Positions 7,738-17,166 of a stretch of 22,910 bases of DNA are shown here, piece by piece. Source of the stretch: a virus; the IMG/VR virus record IMGVR_UViG_3300030012_000072, positions 1 through 22,910 of that record; one strand, given 5' to 3'. The notes under the pieces were generated by a model that saw only the letters and a program-made list of their open reading frames with translations, was not told the origin of the DNA and made no database searches. Position 1 is the first letter of the stretch, and the number at the start of each line of letters is the position of its first letter. A program made the translations under genes and the position numbers.

Positions 7738-9156
7738 ATGAACGGCATGGATGAAAGAATATCAGATAACGACGTTGGCATCTTTCCGGGTGAAGACACC
7801 TTTACAGATACAGGCCGTATTAAAACACCAAAAACTATCAGCACAGATATCGAACTTGAAACTGAAGTTGGAACTCTTGCGGGTGCTGGTCTTCCTGCTG
7901 CAAAAACAACTAAGCAAGAAGTTCAAGATAATGAGTTGCTGGCGCAAGATTATAAGCTAGACCCCGGTGACCCTCTTGAGGCTAAGCAAGGAACAGCCAC
8001 TGAAACCGTCGCACCAGAGAAGCCTGACCCCTCTGTAGGTCAGATATCAGAGATAGATGACGTAAGCTCTGACATAGAAGATTTAGGTCCAGCAGAAGCG
8101 GCTAGGTTTGACCGCGTAGAAGACTACATCGACCCTGACGACGTACAAGGCACTTTATCTCCGGGTGCTACGGCAGTTGCTGCAACACAAGAACTTGACC
8201 AAAAAGCCACCATTCAGTATCAGCTAGGTCAACTCATGGGTTCCCTACAGTCTGGCGGTCCTATGCCACCTTGGGCATCCCCTGCAGTTCGCAAAGTGAA
8301 CGCCCTAATGCAACAACGAGGTATGGGTGCTTCTTCTATGGCTGCAGCCGCCATGACTCAAGCCCTGATGGAATCGGGTGTGCAGATTGCAGCAAAGGAC
8401 GCTGACAAGTATGCAGCTATCCAGCTAAAGAACCTTGACAACGAACAGCGAACAGTGTTGCAAAATGCAGCAGTTGTTGCTTCTATGGACAAAGCAAATC
8501 TCAACGCTCGTCTAAAAGCAGAGGTGACTAACGCACAAGCGTTTCTATCTATCGACCTGAAGAATCTTGACAACGAACAAAAGTCTGCTACATTAACATA
8601 TCAGGGATTACTTAAAGGTTTGTTTACAGATGCTGCAGAAGAGAACGCTCGTCAACAATTCAACGCCAAGAATGAGTTGCAGGTAGAAGAGTTTTTTGCT
8701 GAACTAGGCGCACAGGTAGACACAGCCAATGCTAACCGTGTTGCTTCTATGGAACAGTTCAATGTCTCAGAAGCAAACTCGATGACTCAGTTTAATGAGA
8801 CCTTAAACGATTCGCGGAACAAGTTCAATGCGAACATGCAGTTTGCTGTCGACCAATCAAACGCTACGTGGCGCAGGGAAGTCAACACGTCAAACACTGC
8901 ACTTGATAACGAAACAAATCGTATAAACGTACAGAACGAGTACAATGCTGTTCAGAACGCCCTGAATAATCTGTGGCAGGCATACCGTGACGAAGCTGCT
9001 TGGAACTTCCAAAAGGGTGAGAACGAACTGTCTCGTCAACACGATTTAGGCACGTTAGCTATGCAGTTTGCAAATAGTAACGAGTTATATGATAAACAGC
9101 AGAAAGATGACCTTGCAAGAATGGTCGGTAATTGGCTTGCAAATCTTGACGTATAG
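7738..9156 (+). CDS. Internal virion-type structural protein with 11-residue coiled repeats
   Basis: The protein has 472 residues. Residues 1-150 are acidic and disordered-looking (D/E/P/T rich). Residues 160-225 contain a GGPMPPWASPAVRKVNALM segment and an Ala/Met-rich helix. Residues 225-400 are long helical coiled coil: LKNLDNEQ occurs at 230-237 and 274-281, and FN or a variant recurs every 11 residues (308, 341, 352, 363, then SN at 374 and 385). There is no signal peptide or catalytic motif. It opens the block of probable ejection/internal core proteins. A phage structural role is likely; the exact position in the virion is unknown. Confidence 0.65.
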   Translation: MNGMDERISDNDVGIFPGEDTFTDTGRIKTPKTISTDIELETEVGTLAGAGLPAAKTTKQEVQDNELLAQDYKLDPGDPLEAKQGTATETVAPEKPDPSVGQISEIDDVSSDIEDLGPAEAARFDRVEDYIDPDDVQGTLSPGATAVAATQELDQKATIQYQLGQLMGSLQSGGPMPPWASPAVRKVNALMQQRGMGASSMAAAAMTQALMESGVQIAAKDADKYAAIQLKNLDNEQRTVLQNAAVVASMDKANLNARLKAEVTNAQAFLSIDLKNLDNEQKSATLTYQGLLKGLFTDAAEENARQQFNAKNELQVEEFFAELGAQVDTANANRVASMEQFNVSEANSMTQFNETLNDSRNKFNANMQFAVDQSNATWRREVNTSNTALDNETNRINVQNEYNAVQNALNNLWQAYRDEAAWNFQKGENELSRQHDLGTLAMQFANSNELYDKQQKDDLARMVGNWLANLDV

Positions 9157-9164
9157 GATTAGTA

Positions 9165-9641
9165 ATGGATTTATTTAAAGGTTTTAATTTGTTCAAAAGT
9201 CTTACGGGCATATTTGAAGATGGGAAGGATTTCTTCTTAGGACCTGAACTTTATGATGCTTTTGGAGATAAAACAAATGAGCGTAGTGGTGGTTTCCTCG
9301 ACACTGCCATCGACCTTGGTAAGGCAGGCTTCAAGGCATTTCAAGCGATGAACAGAGAAGGAGCCAACAACCCGTTTGAACGCACACAGTTCACACGACC
9401 TAACATAACAAGGGTCGGCGCACCACAAACCAGAGCAGCAGCCACAGAATCTCGTTGGAGACCGCAAAACCCATTATATCGTGAAGCAATTATTCGCCGT
9501 ATGAAACAGGTAAACTTCGAATCTAATCTACAGCGCATGACTCAAGACACAACGGTACGACCTACAACAAGACGCAAGGCTCCAACTCCTATTGAATCTG
9601 CGAGTATAAAACGAACAATGCCAGCTAAAAGATTAGATTGA
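9165..9641 (+). CDS. Basic virion-associated protein, unknown function
   Basis: The protein has 158 residues. An N-terminal amphipathic/aromatic segment (MDLFKGFNLFKSLTGIF) and a helical Ala/Lys stretch (about 45-65) lead to a strongly basic, Arg-rich C-terminal half (about 70-158, with repeated Thr-Arg and Arg-Arg) that could bind DNA or line an ejection channel. TAGGA precedes the ATG. It lies between two genes of the probable internal virion block. I do not recognise the family; its function is inferred from position and charge only. Confidence 0.6.
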   Translation: MDLFKGFNLFKSLTGIFEDGKDFFLGPELYDAFGDKTNERSGGFLDTAIDLGKAGFKAFQAMNREGANNPFERTQFTRPNITRVGAPQTRAAATESRWRPQNPLYREAIIRRMKQVNFESNLQRMTQDTTVRPTTRRKAPTPIESASIKRTMPAKRLD

Positions 9642-9651
9642 GGAGAACATC

Positions 9652-10182
9652 GTGGTACAAAAACGATTTGATGATTTTAACCGCGCACCACCCGGTCACT
9701 CCTTAACACAGGACAACTCAAGGTGGCCTTGGGGCAAACCGCCACAGCATACAAATCCTGACATTATATTTGACAAGTTAGTTGACACTCTCATGAAGCC
9801 TCGCAAGAAGCAGGAGATGATGAAGCTGCTTATAGTCGGTGTGTCTGTAGAGGTTATTGTAGAGGGTGTGTTGTTTTCGCAGTTTCAAAAAGGCACGTTC
9901 AATCCAGACGTAGGACTGTTGCTAAAAGGCCCCCTAGCTATTATGATTGCAGATATGGCAGAAGAAGAGGGCATACCTTATCGTCTGTTCGAAAACAGCG
10001 ACGAACTAGATAAGGAGGAGATGGACTCGGAAACATTCCTGCGTATGATGAAGCAGAACAATCCACAGATGTTTAACTACGTTCGCGAGAACTTAAACGC
10101 GACTATCCGTGCTGGTAATATGTCACGTTCGCAGGAACCTAACTTCATGACTATGGAGAAAGGAGAGAAAGATGCTGAGTAG
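9652..10182 (+). CDS. Conserved marine-phage structural-block protein, GTG start
   Basis: The protein has 176 residues and starts at GTG 9652 with AGGAG at 9641-9645. Residues 14-32 (PGHSLTQDNSRWPWGKPP) and the helical core MMKLLIVGVSVEVIVEGVLF (about 57-76) followed by NPDVGLLLKGPLAIMIADMAEEEGIP form a pattern I associate with a protein family encoded beside ejection/structural genes in marine phages. The hydrophobic segment at about 60-80 is not a clear membrane span. The C-terminus (MMKQNNPQMFNYV) is helical. Its 3' end overlaps the next gene by 11 nt. No enzymatic residues are recognised; the role is unknown. Confidence 0.65.
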   Translation: MVQKRFDDFNRAPPGHSLTQDNSRWPWGKPPQHTNPDIIFDKLVDTLMKPRKKQEMMKLLIVGVSVEVIVEGVLFSQFQKGTFNPDVGLLLKGPLAIMIADMAEEEGIPYRLFENSDELDKEEMDSETFLRMMKQNNPQMFNYVRENLNATIRAGNMSRSQEPNFMTMEKGEKDAE

Positions 10183-12124
10183 TAGTTTTCTACTAAATGT
10201 TGCCGCTGGTTACATGGAAGGCACGGCTGAACGCAGAAAGAACGAGCGTGAAGCAGAGTTGCAAGAACAGAAGGATAGGGCTAAACTTGATAGGGAGTTT
10301 GCGAGTGCTGTTGCAAGCGCAATCAATAGCAAAAACTTTCGGCCTGAGTCTCTCCCGTTGCTTTTTAAGACGTATAATAAACCGTATAACCCAAGTGAGT
10401 ATGCAGCGTTAACTAATTTAGCAGGAAAAGTTGCTACCACTGATAAATACGGCAATTACGATTTAAATCTTGTTCAAGAGTATGATTACGATACAATGTC
10501 TCCTTTTGAACGTTCTCAGATATTTTGGCAAAGCTGGGACAGGCAGCTTAGTTCTGAACAAGAGTATCAAAAAGCTTTAAAGTATTTTAAAAACGATAAG
10601 TCAGCTATGGAGCTATTGCAAAATCAAGTACGTAATAACGAGTATGAACTCCGTTTAGGAAATCAAAATAGACAGACCTCTGCAGGCAGAACAGGAGAGT
10701 TAAGTTACATAGATATAGGGGGTCAATACGGTTTTGCAGCACGTTTATTTAATGAGTTAGGTTTTAAAAACGTAAGTGAAGAAGCTAACAGGGCAATTGC
10801 AGAAAGTGCAATTCAGATAGACCCTGAAACTGAAGTTGCTATGCTTATGAATACTCGTCAAACGGGAGGTGCTTTAACACCTGTGCCTGTTGCAGTTGAT
10901 AAGAATACATACAACATATGGGGTGAGATGGCTGCTAATATCGGCTATGCAAATCAACAGCAAATGCTTTCAGACTTCAGCATAGATGCTGATTTTAGAA
11001 AAGAAGATGAGACAGTGGAGCAATTTGCTTACCGTCAAAATCAACTGTTACACAACGCAGCAAAGCTGCATACTGAGTATGGTAATTTTCTAGCTAACCC
11101 TGCTAATATGGACAGAGCAACGAGTGAGGCATTTCTTGCTCGTGTGAAGACGTTATCAAACGGCAATCGTGAAGATACAATTCGAATGATTTCACTCTTG
11201 ACGCCTAACCCTGTAAACGTTTTTAAAAAAACAAGACGATATGACTATGCAGAAAACCCATCAAGAAGTATTGAAACTGTTATATCAAATGCTAAGTATG
11301 TCGAACGTATTACAGGTCTGGAGCCAGACGATTTTAACGAAGGTATTAAAGCACAGAGAGAAGCTGTAGATTACCTAGACAGACTTATGGAACTGGAAGG
11401 GCAGATTAGTAATGAAGTTGGAACTGGTTGGGTTAGAAGTTCAGCACGATTACTACAGCAGTTTGGCATACAAATTCAACAGGGAACAACAACCTTGGGA
11501 AATCTGTTTGGAACTAACAGGGATTTTGGTGCTACTAAAGCAGGCACTACCCAATCAGACTTACAGGCGGTAATATTAAAGGTACGACCTAATATTAACC
11601 TGAATAATATATCTGAAGCAGAGGCCATCCGTCTAACCCTAGCTGCAAAGATGGCTCGTGCGGTTGACCCATCAGGTCGTCTTTCAAACCAAGACTTTGA
11701 AATACAGCTACGGCGTTTGGGTGATGGGGCCTTCACTACATACGGTGAAATCATAACAAAACTAAAATCAGTTCGAAATGAGTTCGCGCAAGACTTGCAA
11801 TACAAAAACAGATTGAAAACTGTTATGGATAATCAAGCTGCACTAACTCCGCAAGTAGCACGTACGTTAGAAGCATCCATGCGTCTTCGCAATATAGAGA
11901 GTAATATATTTGGTGCAAAGGGAAGAAACGCTGTAGTAGGTTCTGATTCTGCAGCAACAGATACACCATCACCAGAGCCTAACCCCCAGCCACAACAGCT
12001 TGCTCCTTACGGTAATACAGGATTTTACGGGCCTGATAAAGATGGTCGCTTTTACAATGACCCGCAAGGAACGCAGCCAGTTGACCCTAAAGAGTTTAGA
12101 AGAAAAACACAACAAGCAACTTAA
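10172..12124 (+). CDS. Probable internal virion / DNA-ejection protein (650 residues)
   Basis: AGGAG (10161-10165) 6 nt before the ATG fixes this start, which lies inside the end of the previous gene. The protein opens with a small hydrophobic/Ala segment, then a highly charged helix (about 18-42). The rest is mainly helical, with Q/N/R-rich stretches, and the last about 60 residues are Pro/Gly/Asp-rich and disordered. At about 493-510 it carries MARAVDPSGRLSNQDFE, a motif shared with the protein at 16629-17162. Large helical proteins in this position of podovirus-like genomes form the internal core ejected with the DNA. No lytic transglycosylase or peptidase motif is seen, so function is inference. 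Confidence 0.65.
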   Translation: MLSSSFLLNVAAGYMEGTAERRKNEREAELQEQKDRAKLDREFASAVASAINSKNFRPESLPLLFKTYNKPYNPSEYAALTNLAGKVATTDKYGNYDLNLVQEYDYDTMSPFERSQIFWQSWDRQLSSEQEYQKALKYFKNDKSAMELLQNQVRNNEYELRLGNQNRQTSAGRTGELSYIDIGGQYGFAARLFNELGFKNVSEEANRAIAESAIQIDPETEVAMLMNTRQTGGALTPVPVAVDKNTYNIWGEMAANIGYANQQQMLSDFSIDADFRKEDETVEQFAYRQNQLLHNAAKLHTEYGNFLANPANMDRATSEAFLARVKTLSNGNREDTIRMISLLTPNPVNVFKKTRRYDYAENPSRSIETVISNAKYVERITGLEPDDFNEGIKAQREAVDYLDRLMELEGQISNEVGTGWVRSSARLLQQFGIQIQQGTTTLGNLFGTNRDFGATKAGTTQSDLQAVILKVRPNINLNNISEAEAIRLTLAAKMARAVDPSGRLSNQDFEIQLRRLGDGAFTTYGEIITKLKSVRNEFAQDLQYKNRLKTVMDNQAALTPQVARTLEASMRLRNIESNIFGAKGRNAVVGSDSAATDTPSPEPNPQPQQLAPYGNTGFYGPDKDGRFYNDPQGTQPVDPKEFRRKTQQAT

Positions 12125-12136
12125 ATAAGGTGCATA

Positions 12137-15100
12137 ATGGTACAGCCTAATCCAATCGCTGGTTCAGAAGAGCCTACACGAACTCAACTTGCTAGTCAAA
12201 ATGACCCTGTAATGCTGGGACCTACTATCAAGGTAACACGCACGGGTGACATATCTGAAGAAGCTGCTGAAGACGTTCGTAAACAAGAAGAGGGTACAAC
12301 CTTCGAAGAGTACATGGCTGCTGCTTCTGACGAAGACTATATGGCTATGTCAGCTTTAAAAGCGCAGGCTGACGCTGGTGATGATGAAGCTTACATGCAG
12401 ATGATGGCTAAATTAGCCCCGTCAGCACAGCCGGGACAAGTTACAAAACCGTTCACACGGCAAGGGCAAACCTTTATTCCTGCTAATCTAGAAGACCCTT
12501 ATAAGGTTAATAAGGCGGAGTTGCTGGCTAAGAGTAAGCAGAAGCTAGATGGTTTCTTGATGGATAAAGTTCCTGATGCTAGAGTTCGTGAGGTTCTTGT
12601 AAATAACATAGCTTTAGGTGACTTTAGTGATGTTTTGGGAGAGCGTCTTGCAGAGGCAGGGAGAGGAACTTTTCAATTAGGCGCAACACTTGTTGGACAA
12701 TCACCTATCAACACTGCTTCCAAATATGGTTTCTTTGCATTTCAGGATTGGGTATCAGGTAAAACTGAAACTTTCGGTGCAGCATATAAATCATACGACG
12801 CACAAATACAGGCGGAGTCCCAGCAAAAGTTAAATAACCTTAATGCAGTTCTTTCTGGCCCCAGCTTAGGCATGGCTGTTAATCAAGGATTAGAGCGTCT
12901 TCTAAGAGAAAAGTACTCTGAAGAAGAAGTTCAAGAAATTTTATTTGATGAGGATGGTAACAAAAGACAGTTAATTTCTGATGAGGCTGCACAACAAACA
13001 CTCAACTACTCGTTTGACCAGATGAGCGAGATTCAAGAGTTTGGTGCGATTGCTATAGAGAACATGATAAATCTGGCAGGGTTTGGGGCTGGACGTGCTG
13101 CTGCTGGTAAAGAATCCTTGTCAAACGCTAAGAGACTGCAAAACAAGTTTGCCGACCTAACAGTAAAGGGAAAGAGAATAGGAGACGTAACAGACCCTAG
13201 AGAAGTTGTTCGTTTACTTGAAATTGACGGTAAAATTACAACGAACGTACTGTCTAAGAAAAGAACACGCATAAACATGAAGAACCTAGAAATAGGTTTG
13301 CGCGAAGAAAGACTAGACCGTAGTTTAGAGAGAGCATCACAAGAGGTGCAAGCTATGGGTGCTAAGTTAGAAGCGATGCGTCGTTATGGTATCGGAAGTT
13401 TTCCAAAACAAGACCCTGATTACATCTCTCTTTACAATCAATATCAAGCTGGTAAGAATCGCATCCTTCGTGCTAAGTTTCGTGGACGTACGATGCCGCT
13501 GCTTGCAGAGAATGTTGAAAACTCTTTGGTTGTATCTGCAGGACAATACTACGGTAGAGAACATTTACCGGGCTGGACAGGCATGGATGCTGACACATCT
13601 GAGATGGTTAGTGCGCTTATAATGAGTGTTGGTGGGTACAAACCTGTTAAAGCTGTAGGTAGTGCCGTAGGAAATCGTGTTCTTCGTCCTTTTGATTTAG
13701 ATACCTTATCAGTTAAGAATAGTCTAGGACGGGTGTTTGATTACGTTGCTTATGTAGGAACAGGGGGTTTTGGTCCTAAGAGACTTGATGCTGTTTCAAG
13801 CTTGTTTACAGACGATTCAATCCGCGCATTTGAAGCATCCACAGGAAGAAAACTAACAGCTTCAGAAATGAAGGGACTTCGTTACGCTACTCGTCTTATT
13901 CAGAACATGGATGATGACCAAAGAGAGGTTGTTATAAAGGCAGCAGACGATTATCTAGAACTTCAAGAGCGCATTGTGAGTAGCTTTCCTGTAGACATGC
14001 AGAAACAGGCTCAAGAGGCATTTGAGTTGAGTTTTGCAGAGGCAGCTTCATTGGGTCCATTGCAAGGTTTATCCAAACTAGCAACTGCAAAAGTAGATGC
14101 GCGGGACCTTAAAAACCTGAACGGTAGTCAGGTATTCGAAGTACAGCGTATGCAAGAACTACAAATAGAGCGTAGCGAATTGGCTTTAAATAACCTAGAG
14201 TCTATGGTAGGTAACTTACAAGATGAGGCTAGTAAACAGGCTGTATTGGATTTTGTGAACAACGGTAAGCAGGCCGTCATCAATCACAGGAATAAGTTGA
14301 TAGATGAAGCAGAACAAAACTTGACTCAGCTAGACGAACTACAGGCAGTTTTATTCGATGATATATCAGTAGAGTTACCTGAAGATGCGTTTGAAAATCT
14401 GTTCATGTTAAGAAAATCTGCTCACGAACGTTTAGGCAGAGCTTTTGATAATAAACAAGAAATAATAAAACTTCAAACAGATTTTGAAGAAGGCTTTGCT
14501 GCTCGTATGGATGTTATCGCTGGATTTAGAGGTACTCGTCAACATGAACAGATGCTTCGTGCAGAAACAGAGGCTTTTATTAACGTTCACATGGGAGTAT
14601 TTAAAGCAAGAGGTCGGGCTGCATACGAAGAGGTGGTTGCCTTTGCTGAAGGAAGAGACCCCATTGATGTTACTCCACTTGTAAAAACCATGTTAAACAA
14701 GATGGAAATAACAGATATCGAACGATTCTTTTCTCCCGGCGGCGAGTTTATGAACGGTAAGATTGGTGGTCATACTTTTACAGTTATGAACAACATGGTC
14801 AAGAGAGTAATCAACCCAGAAGAAATGACACAGATGCGAGGACTTCTAAAGAAATCAGATGAGTTTGCAGAAACACCTAACGTTGTTGATGGGCTTTCTG
14901 ATTTAGAAGTTGCACTTCGTATTGACGGTGCATCTTCAGGTCTAAATATTTTTGCACAAGCAAATCCATATGAAATAGATGTTATGCGTCGTGGTTTCAG
15001 GGACTACGCAGGACAGCTTAAAGACAAAAATCCAGCGTTATCCAGAGAGTACACACTTTTCGAAAGAAACTTAGATACTCTAATTCGTACTCAAGATGAG

Positions 15101-16648
15101 CCTATGTACGACATGCTTGTTGCGGCACGTAGAACGTATCAATCTGAGGTTGGTCAACGTATGCGTAACAAAGGCTTTCTATCGAAGCTGGATAAATCAC
15201 GAGATAATGACGAACTTGTCATCAGCCAAGGCGGTATGAAGTATAGATATGCAGACGTTACACCTACAAGTGTATTTGACCCTGTTACAAACAACATAGC
15301 CGCTGTTGCCGCAGGTGGTAAGCGGGGCGAGAAAGCAAAACAAGCTATTAGCACACAGCTTGACGAGATTATGATTGAGTTTGGCGAACGTACACCAGAC
15401 GGTAACGTGTTTGACCTAACAATGGAAGACAGTAACGCAAACTTCCAAGCGTTGTCTCGACTGTTGCGTGAACGTGCCTACGCTGATTGGGCAGCAGATG
15501 TTACAAAGAACATGCAACGTTCAACAGGCGATGTTAGAGCGAGAGGCTTACAGGAAAGACTAGGTGGCTATGACTTTGCACGTTCGCAAGGTTGGGAAGA
15601 TGTTCAAGATGCCTTTATGGTAGACGTGTTGGTGATTAATAAGAATGGTCAAAAAGTAAAAGAGCGTCGTAGTCTTGTGAACTTGGACGCCCTAGTTTCT
15701 CAGGACAATGATATTGAAAAGTTGATAGCACAAAACGCAGGAACTAAAGCTAAGTTTGATGAATTTAAAACAGAGGTGACTAATGCTGATAGTCAGTTTC
15801 GTAGACAGATACGAGACGATGTTGCAAAACAACAAAGTATATTTGATAGCTTGAGAGATGTGTTTGATACGGACCCAGATAGCTTCTACACAAAGTTCGT
15901 AGAGATGGGTACAGAAGAAAACATGATGGCTATAAGAGACTTATCTGTTAATGCTCTTATGAGAGGTGGCACTGCAAAGTCTCGTGAAGAGGCGGTTGCA
16001 ATGTTTGACACAGCAACACGCTCTCTTGTTAGTCGTGCTTTATTAAACAAGTCTCGTGTAAGTCCCGTAGCTGGAAGCACAGTATCTGCTGTTAAGAGTG
16101 ATAGAAGGTTTGTTAGGAATATAGCAGACCCTAACGTCATGCTACAAACAATAGAGGACAATCGTCAAGTATTAACAAGCGTTCTTGGTGACGAACATAT
16201 CTCATATTTAGAAGATATAGCAGACTTTATGAACAAGTCTGAACCTTCGTTAACATATAATTTTAATGGTGTTGTCAGGGGATACGGAACAAACGAAGCA
16301 CTCAGTCGTGTATATAACATGGCTCGTGGTATGGTCAGTCCATTATATGTTACATCTGAATTTGCTGTAAGACTTGCATCTCAGGCAAATGTACAGATAC
16401 TTCAGCTTGCAGGAGAAAACAGACAGGCTGCACGTATCATTACAAACATGATGAATTACCCTGAACTTGTAACACGTAAGGATATGGAGTACCTTAACGA
16501 CACGTTTAAAGAATTTGTAATAACTGAAATAACAAGAACGGGTGCTGACCCGACGATATTCTTCCCAAGTGACGAAGAAGAAGAAGAAGAAAAACCACAA
16601 CAAACTACTGAGAATGAGGATATTTACGATGAAGCGTACTCCGCGTAA
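12137..16648 (+). CDS. Giant internal virion / ejection-type protein (1503 residues)
   Basis: This is the largest gene of the window. The N-terminal about 130 residues are acidic and disordered-looking (EEAAEDVRKQEEGTTFEEY). The remainder is long and helical, with charged E/K/R/Q stretches and a few small hydrophobic segments (about 310-325, IENMINLAGFGAGRAAAG). Near the end is LSRVYNMARGMVSPLY (1389-1404), and the C-terminus carries an acidic run, D1479 E1480-1485. Size, composition and position after the 650-residue protein match the large ejected inner-core proteins of podoviruses, which help DNA cross the cell envelope. No confident lysozyme or protease motif is visible. The gene overlaps the next by 20 nt. 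Confidence 0.65.
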   Translation: MVQPNPIAGSEEPTRTQLASQNDPVMLGPTIKVTRTGDISEEAAEDVRKQEEGTTFEEYMAAASDEDYMAMSALKAQADAGDDEAYMQMMAKLAPSAQPGQVTKPFTRQGQTFIPANLEDPYKVNKAELLAKSKQKLDGFLMDKVPDARVREVLVNNIALGDFSDVLGERLAEAGRGTFQLGATLVGQSPINTASKYGFFAFQDWVSGKTETFGAAYKSYDAQIQAESQQKLNNLNAVLSGPSLGMAVNQGLERLLREKYSEEEVQEILFDEDGNKRQLISDEAAQQTLNYSFDQMSEIQEFGAIAIENMINLAGFGAGRAAAGKESLSNAKRLQNKFADLTVKGKRIGDVTDPREVVRLLEIDGKITTNVLSKKRTRINMKNLEIGLREERLDRSLERASQEVQAMGAKLEAMRRYGIGSFPKQDPDYISLYNQYQAGKNRILRAKFRGRTMPLLAENVENSLVVSAGQYYGREHLPGWTGMDADTSEMVSALIMSVGGYKPVKAVGSAVGNRVLRPFDLDTLSVKNSLGRVFDYVAYVGTGGFGPKRLDAVSSLFTDDSIRAFEASTGRKLTASEMKGLRYATRLIQNMDDDQREVVIKAADDYLELQERIVSSFPVDMQKQAQEAFELSFAEAASLGPLQGLSKLATAKVDARDLKNLNGSQVFEVQRMQELQIERSELALNNLESMVGNLQDEASKQAVLDFVNNGKQAVINHRNKLIDEAEQNLTQLDELQAVLFDDISVELPEDAFENLFMLRKSAHERLGRAFDNKQEIIKLQTDFEEGFAARMDVIAGFRGTRQHEQMLRAETEAFINVHMGVFKARGRAAYEEVVAFAEGRDPIDVTPLVKTMLNKMEITDIERFFSPGGEFMNGKIGGHTFTVMNNMVKRVINPEEMTQMRGLLKKSDEFAETPNVVDGLSDLEVALRIDGASSGLNIFAQANPYEIDVMRRGFRDYAGQLKDKNPALSREYTLFERNLDTLIRTQDEPMYDMLVAARRTYQSEVGQRMRNKGFLSKLDKSRDNDELVISQGGMKYRYADVTPTSVFDPVTNNIAAVAAGGKRGEKAKQAISTQLDEIMIEFGERTPDGNVFDLTMEDSNANFQALSRLLRERAYADWAADVTKNMQRSTGDVRARGLQERLGGYDFARSQGWEDVQDAFMVDVLVINKNGQKVKERRSLVNLDALVSQDNDIEKLIAQNAGTKAKFDEFKTEVTNADSQFRRQIRDDVAKQQSIFDSLRDVFDTDPDSFYTKFVEMGTEENMMAIRDLSVNALMRGGTAKSREEAVAMFDTATRSLVSRALLNKSRVSPVAGSTVSAVKSDRRFVRNIADPNVMLQTIEDNRQVLTSVLGDEHISYLEDIADFMNKSEPSLTYNFNGVVRGYGTNEALSRVYNMARGMVSPLYVTSEFAVRLASQANVQILQLAGENRQAARIITNMMNYPELVTRKDMEYLNDTFKEFVITEITRTGADPTIFFPSDEEEEEEKPQQTTENEDIYDEAYSA
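16574..16591 (+). repeat. (GAA)6 trinucleotide repeat coding for Glu run
   Basis: Six consecutive GAA codons encode Glu 1480-1485 of the 1503-residue protein, immediately followed by AAA. Such tracts can change length by slippage in multiples of three without breaking the frame. Confidence 0.85.
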
Positions 16649-17162
16649 AGCTTACGCCTACGGTTCTACAGTCAGGAGTCCTATGAGTCCTGATACAAAG
16701 ATGATGTCAGATATGAACCCTATGGCTGACCGCACACAAAAACAAACTGTGATTAAACAAACCATGCCTAAACCAATGGGTATGCCAAAGCCACAGGAAC
16801 GTAAGTCTAAGAACGTTGAAGTTGCTGCAGGTATGCCGAAGATGGCAGGTGGTGGCGAGTTGAAAGAGCCTAACAATCCCGGCCTGAAAAAGCTACCAGA
16901 AAAGGTACGCAATAGAATGGGCTATAAAGCCTACGGCGGTAAAATGAAGAAGATGGCAGAAGGCGGTAAGCTAATGGAAACACGCCAAGAGATAATAGAC
17001 CGTATTTCTAAAAAAGATACGAGCTTGTCTAAGTCTCAACTAAGTCGAGCATTTAACATGGCTAGGGGTATGGACCCTGTTGGAAGACTATCAAACCAAG
17101 ATATTGAACGTGTTATAAAAGCACTAAAAGACCCATCTAACAGACGCTCATCACGAGATTAA
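16629..17162 (+). CDS. Small basic Met/Gly/Lys-rich virion-block protein
   Basis: The ATG at 16629 was chosen because GAGGA (16616-16620) lies 8 nt upstream and MKRTPRKAYAYG is a sensible basic N-terminus; a longer ORF reaching 16542 is the Lys-coding shadow of the GAA tract. The product has 177 residues. Residues 1-55 are basic and Pro/Met-rich, 60-110 contain repeated small motifs (PKMAGGGELK, YGGKMKKMAEGGKLM), and 130-177 are a charged helix with FNMARGMDPVGRLSNQD. This last motif is shared with the 650- and 1503-residue proteins. It is translationally coupled to the preceding gene (20-nt overlap). A core or DNA-binding accessory protein is plausible; function is unknown. Confidence 0.65.
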   Translation: MKRTPRKAYAYGSTVRSPMSPDTKMMSDMNPMADRTQKQTVIKQTMPKPMGMPKPQERKSKNVEVAAGMPKMAGGGELKEPNNPGLKKLPEKVRNRMGYKAYGGKMKKMAEGGKLMETRQEIIDRISKKDTSLSKSQLSRAFNMARGMDPVGRLSNQDIERVIKALKDPSNRRSSRD

Positions 17163-17166
17163 AAAA

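Noticed and set aside
8434-8576. Other TTGACA hexamers (8434, 8571, 9782, 2759) as promoters
   Set aside because: None has a recognisable -10 box at 16-18 bp; two of them encode the repeated LDNEQ peptide.
16542-16628. N-terminal extension of the 177-residue gene (Lys-rich)
   Set aside because: The extension is the shifted-frame reading of the GAA repeat of the 1503-residue gene; the ATG at 16629 has a good ribosome-binding site.
16592-16648. Programmed frameshift joining the 1503- and 177-residue proteins at the A-run
   Set aside because: No X-XXY-YYZ heptamer is present (only five A in a row) and the second gene has its own ribosome-binding site, so simple coupling explains the overlap.
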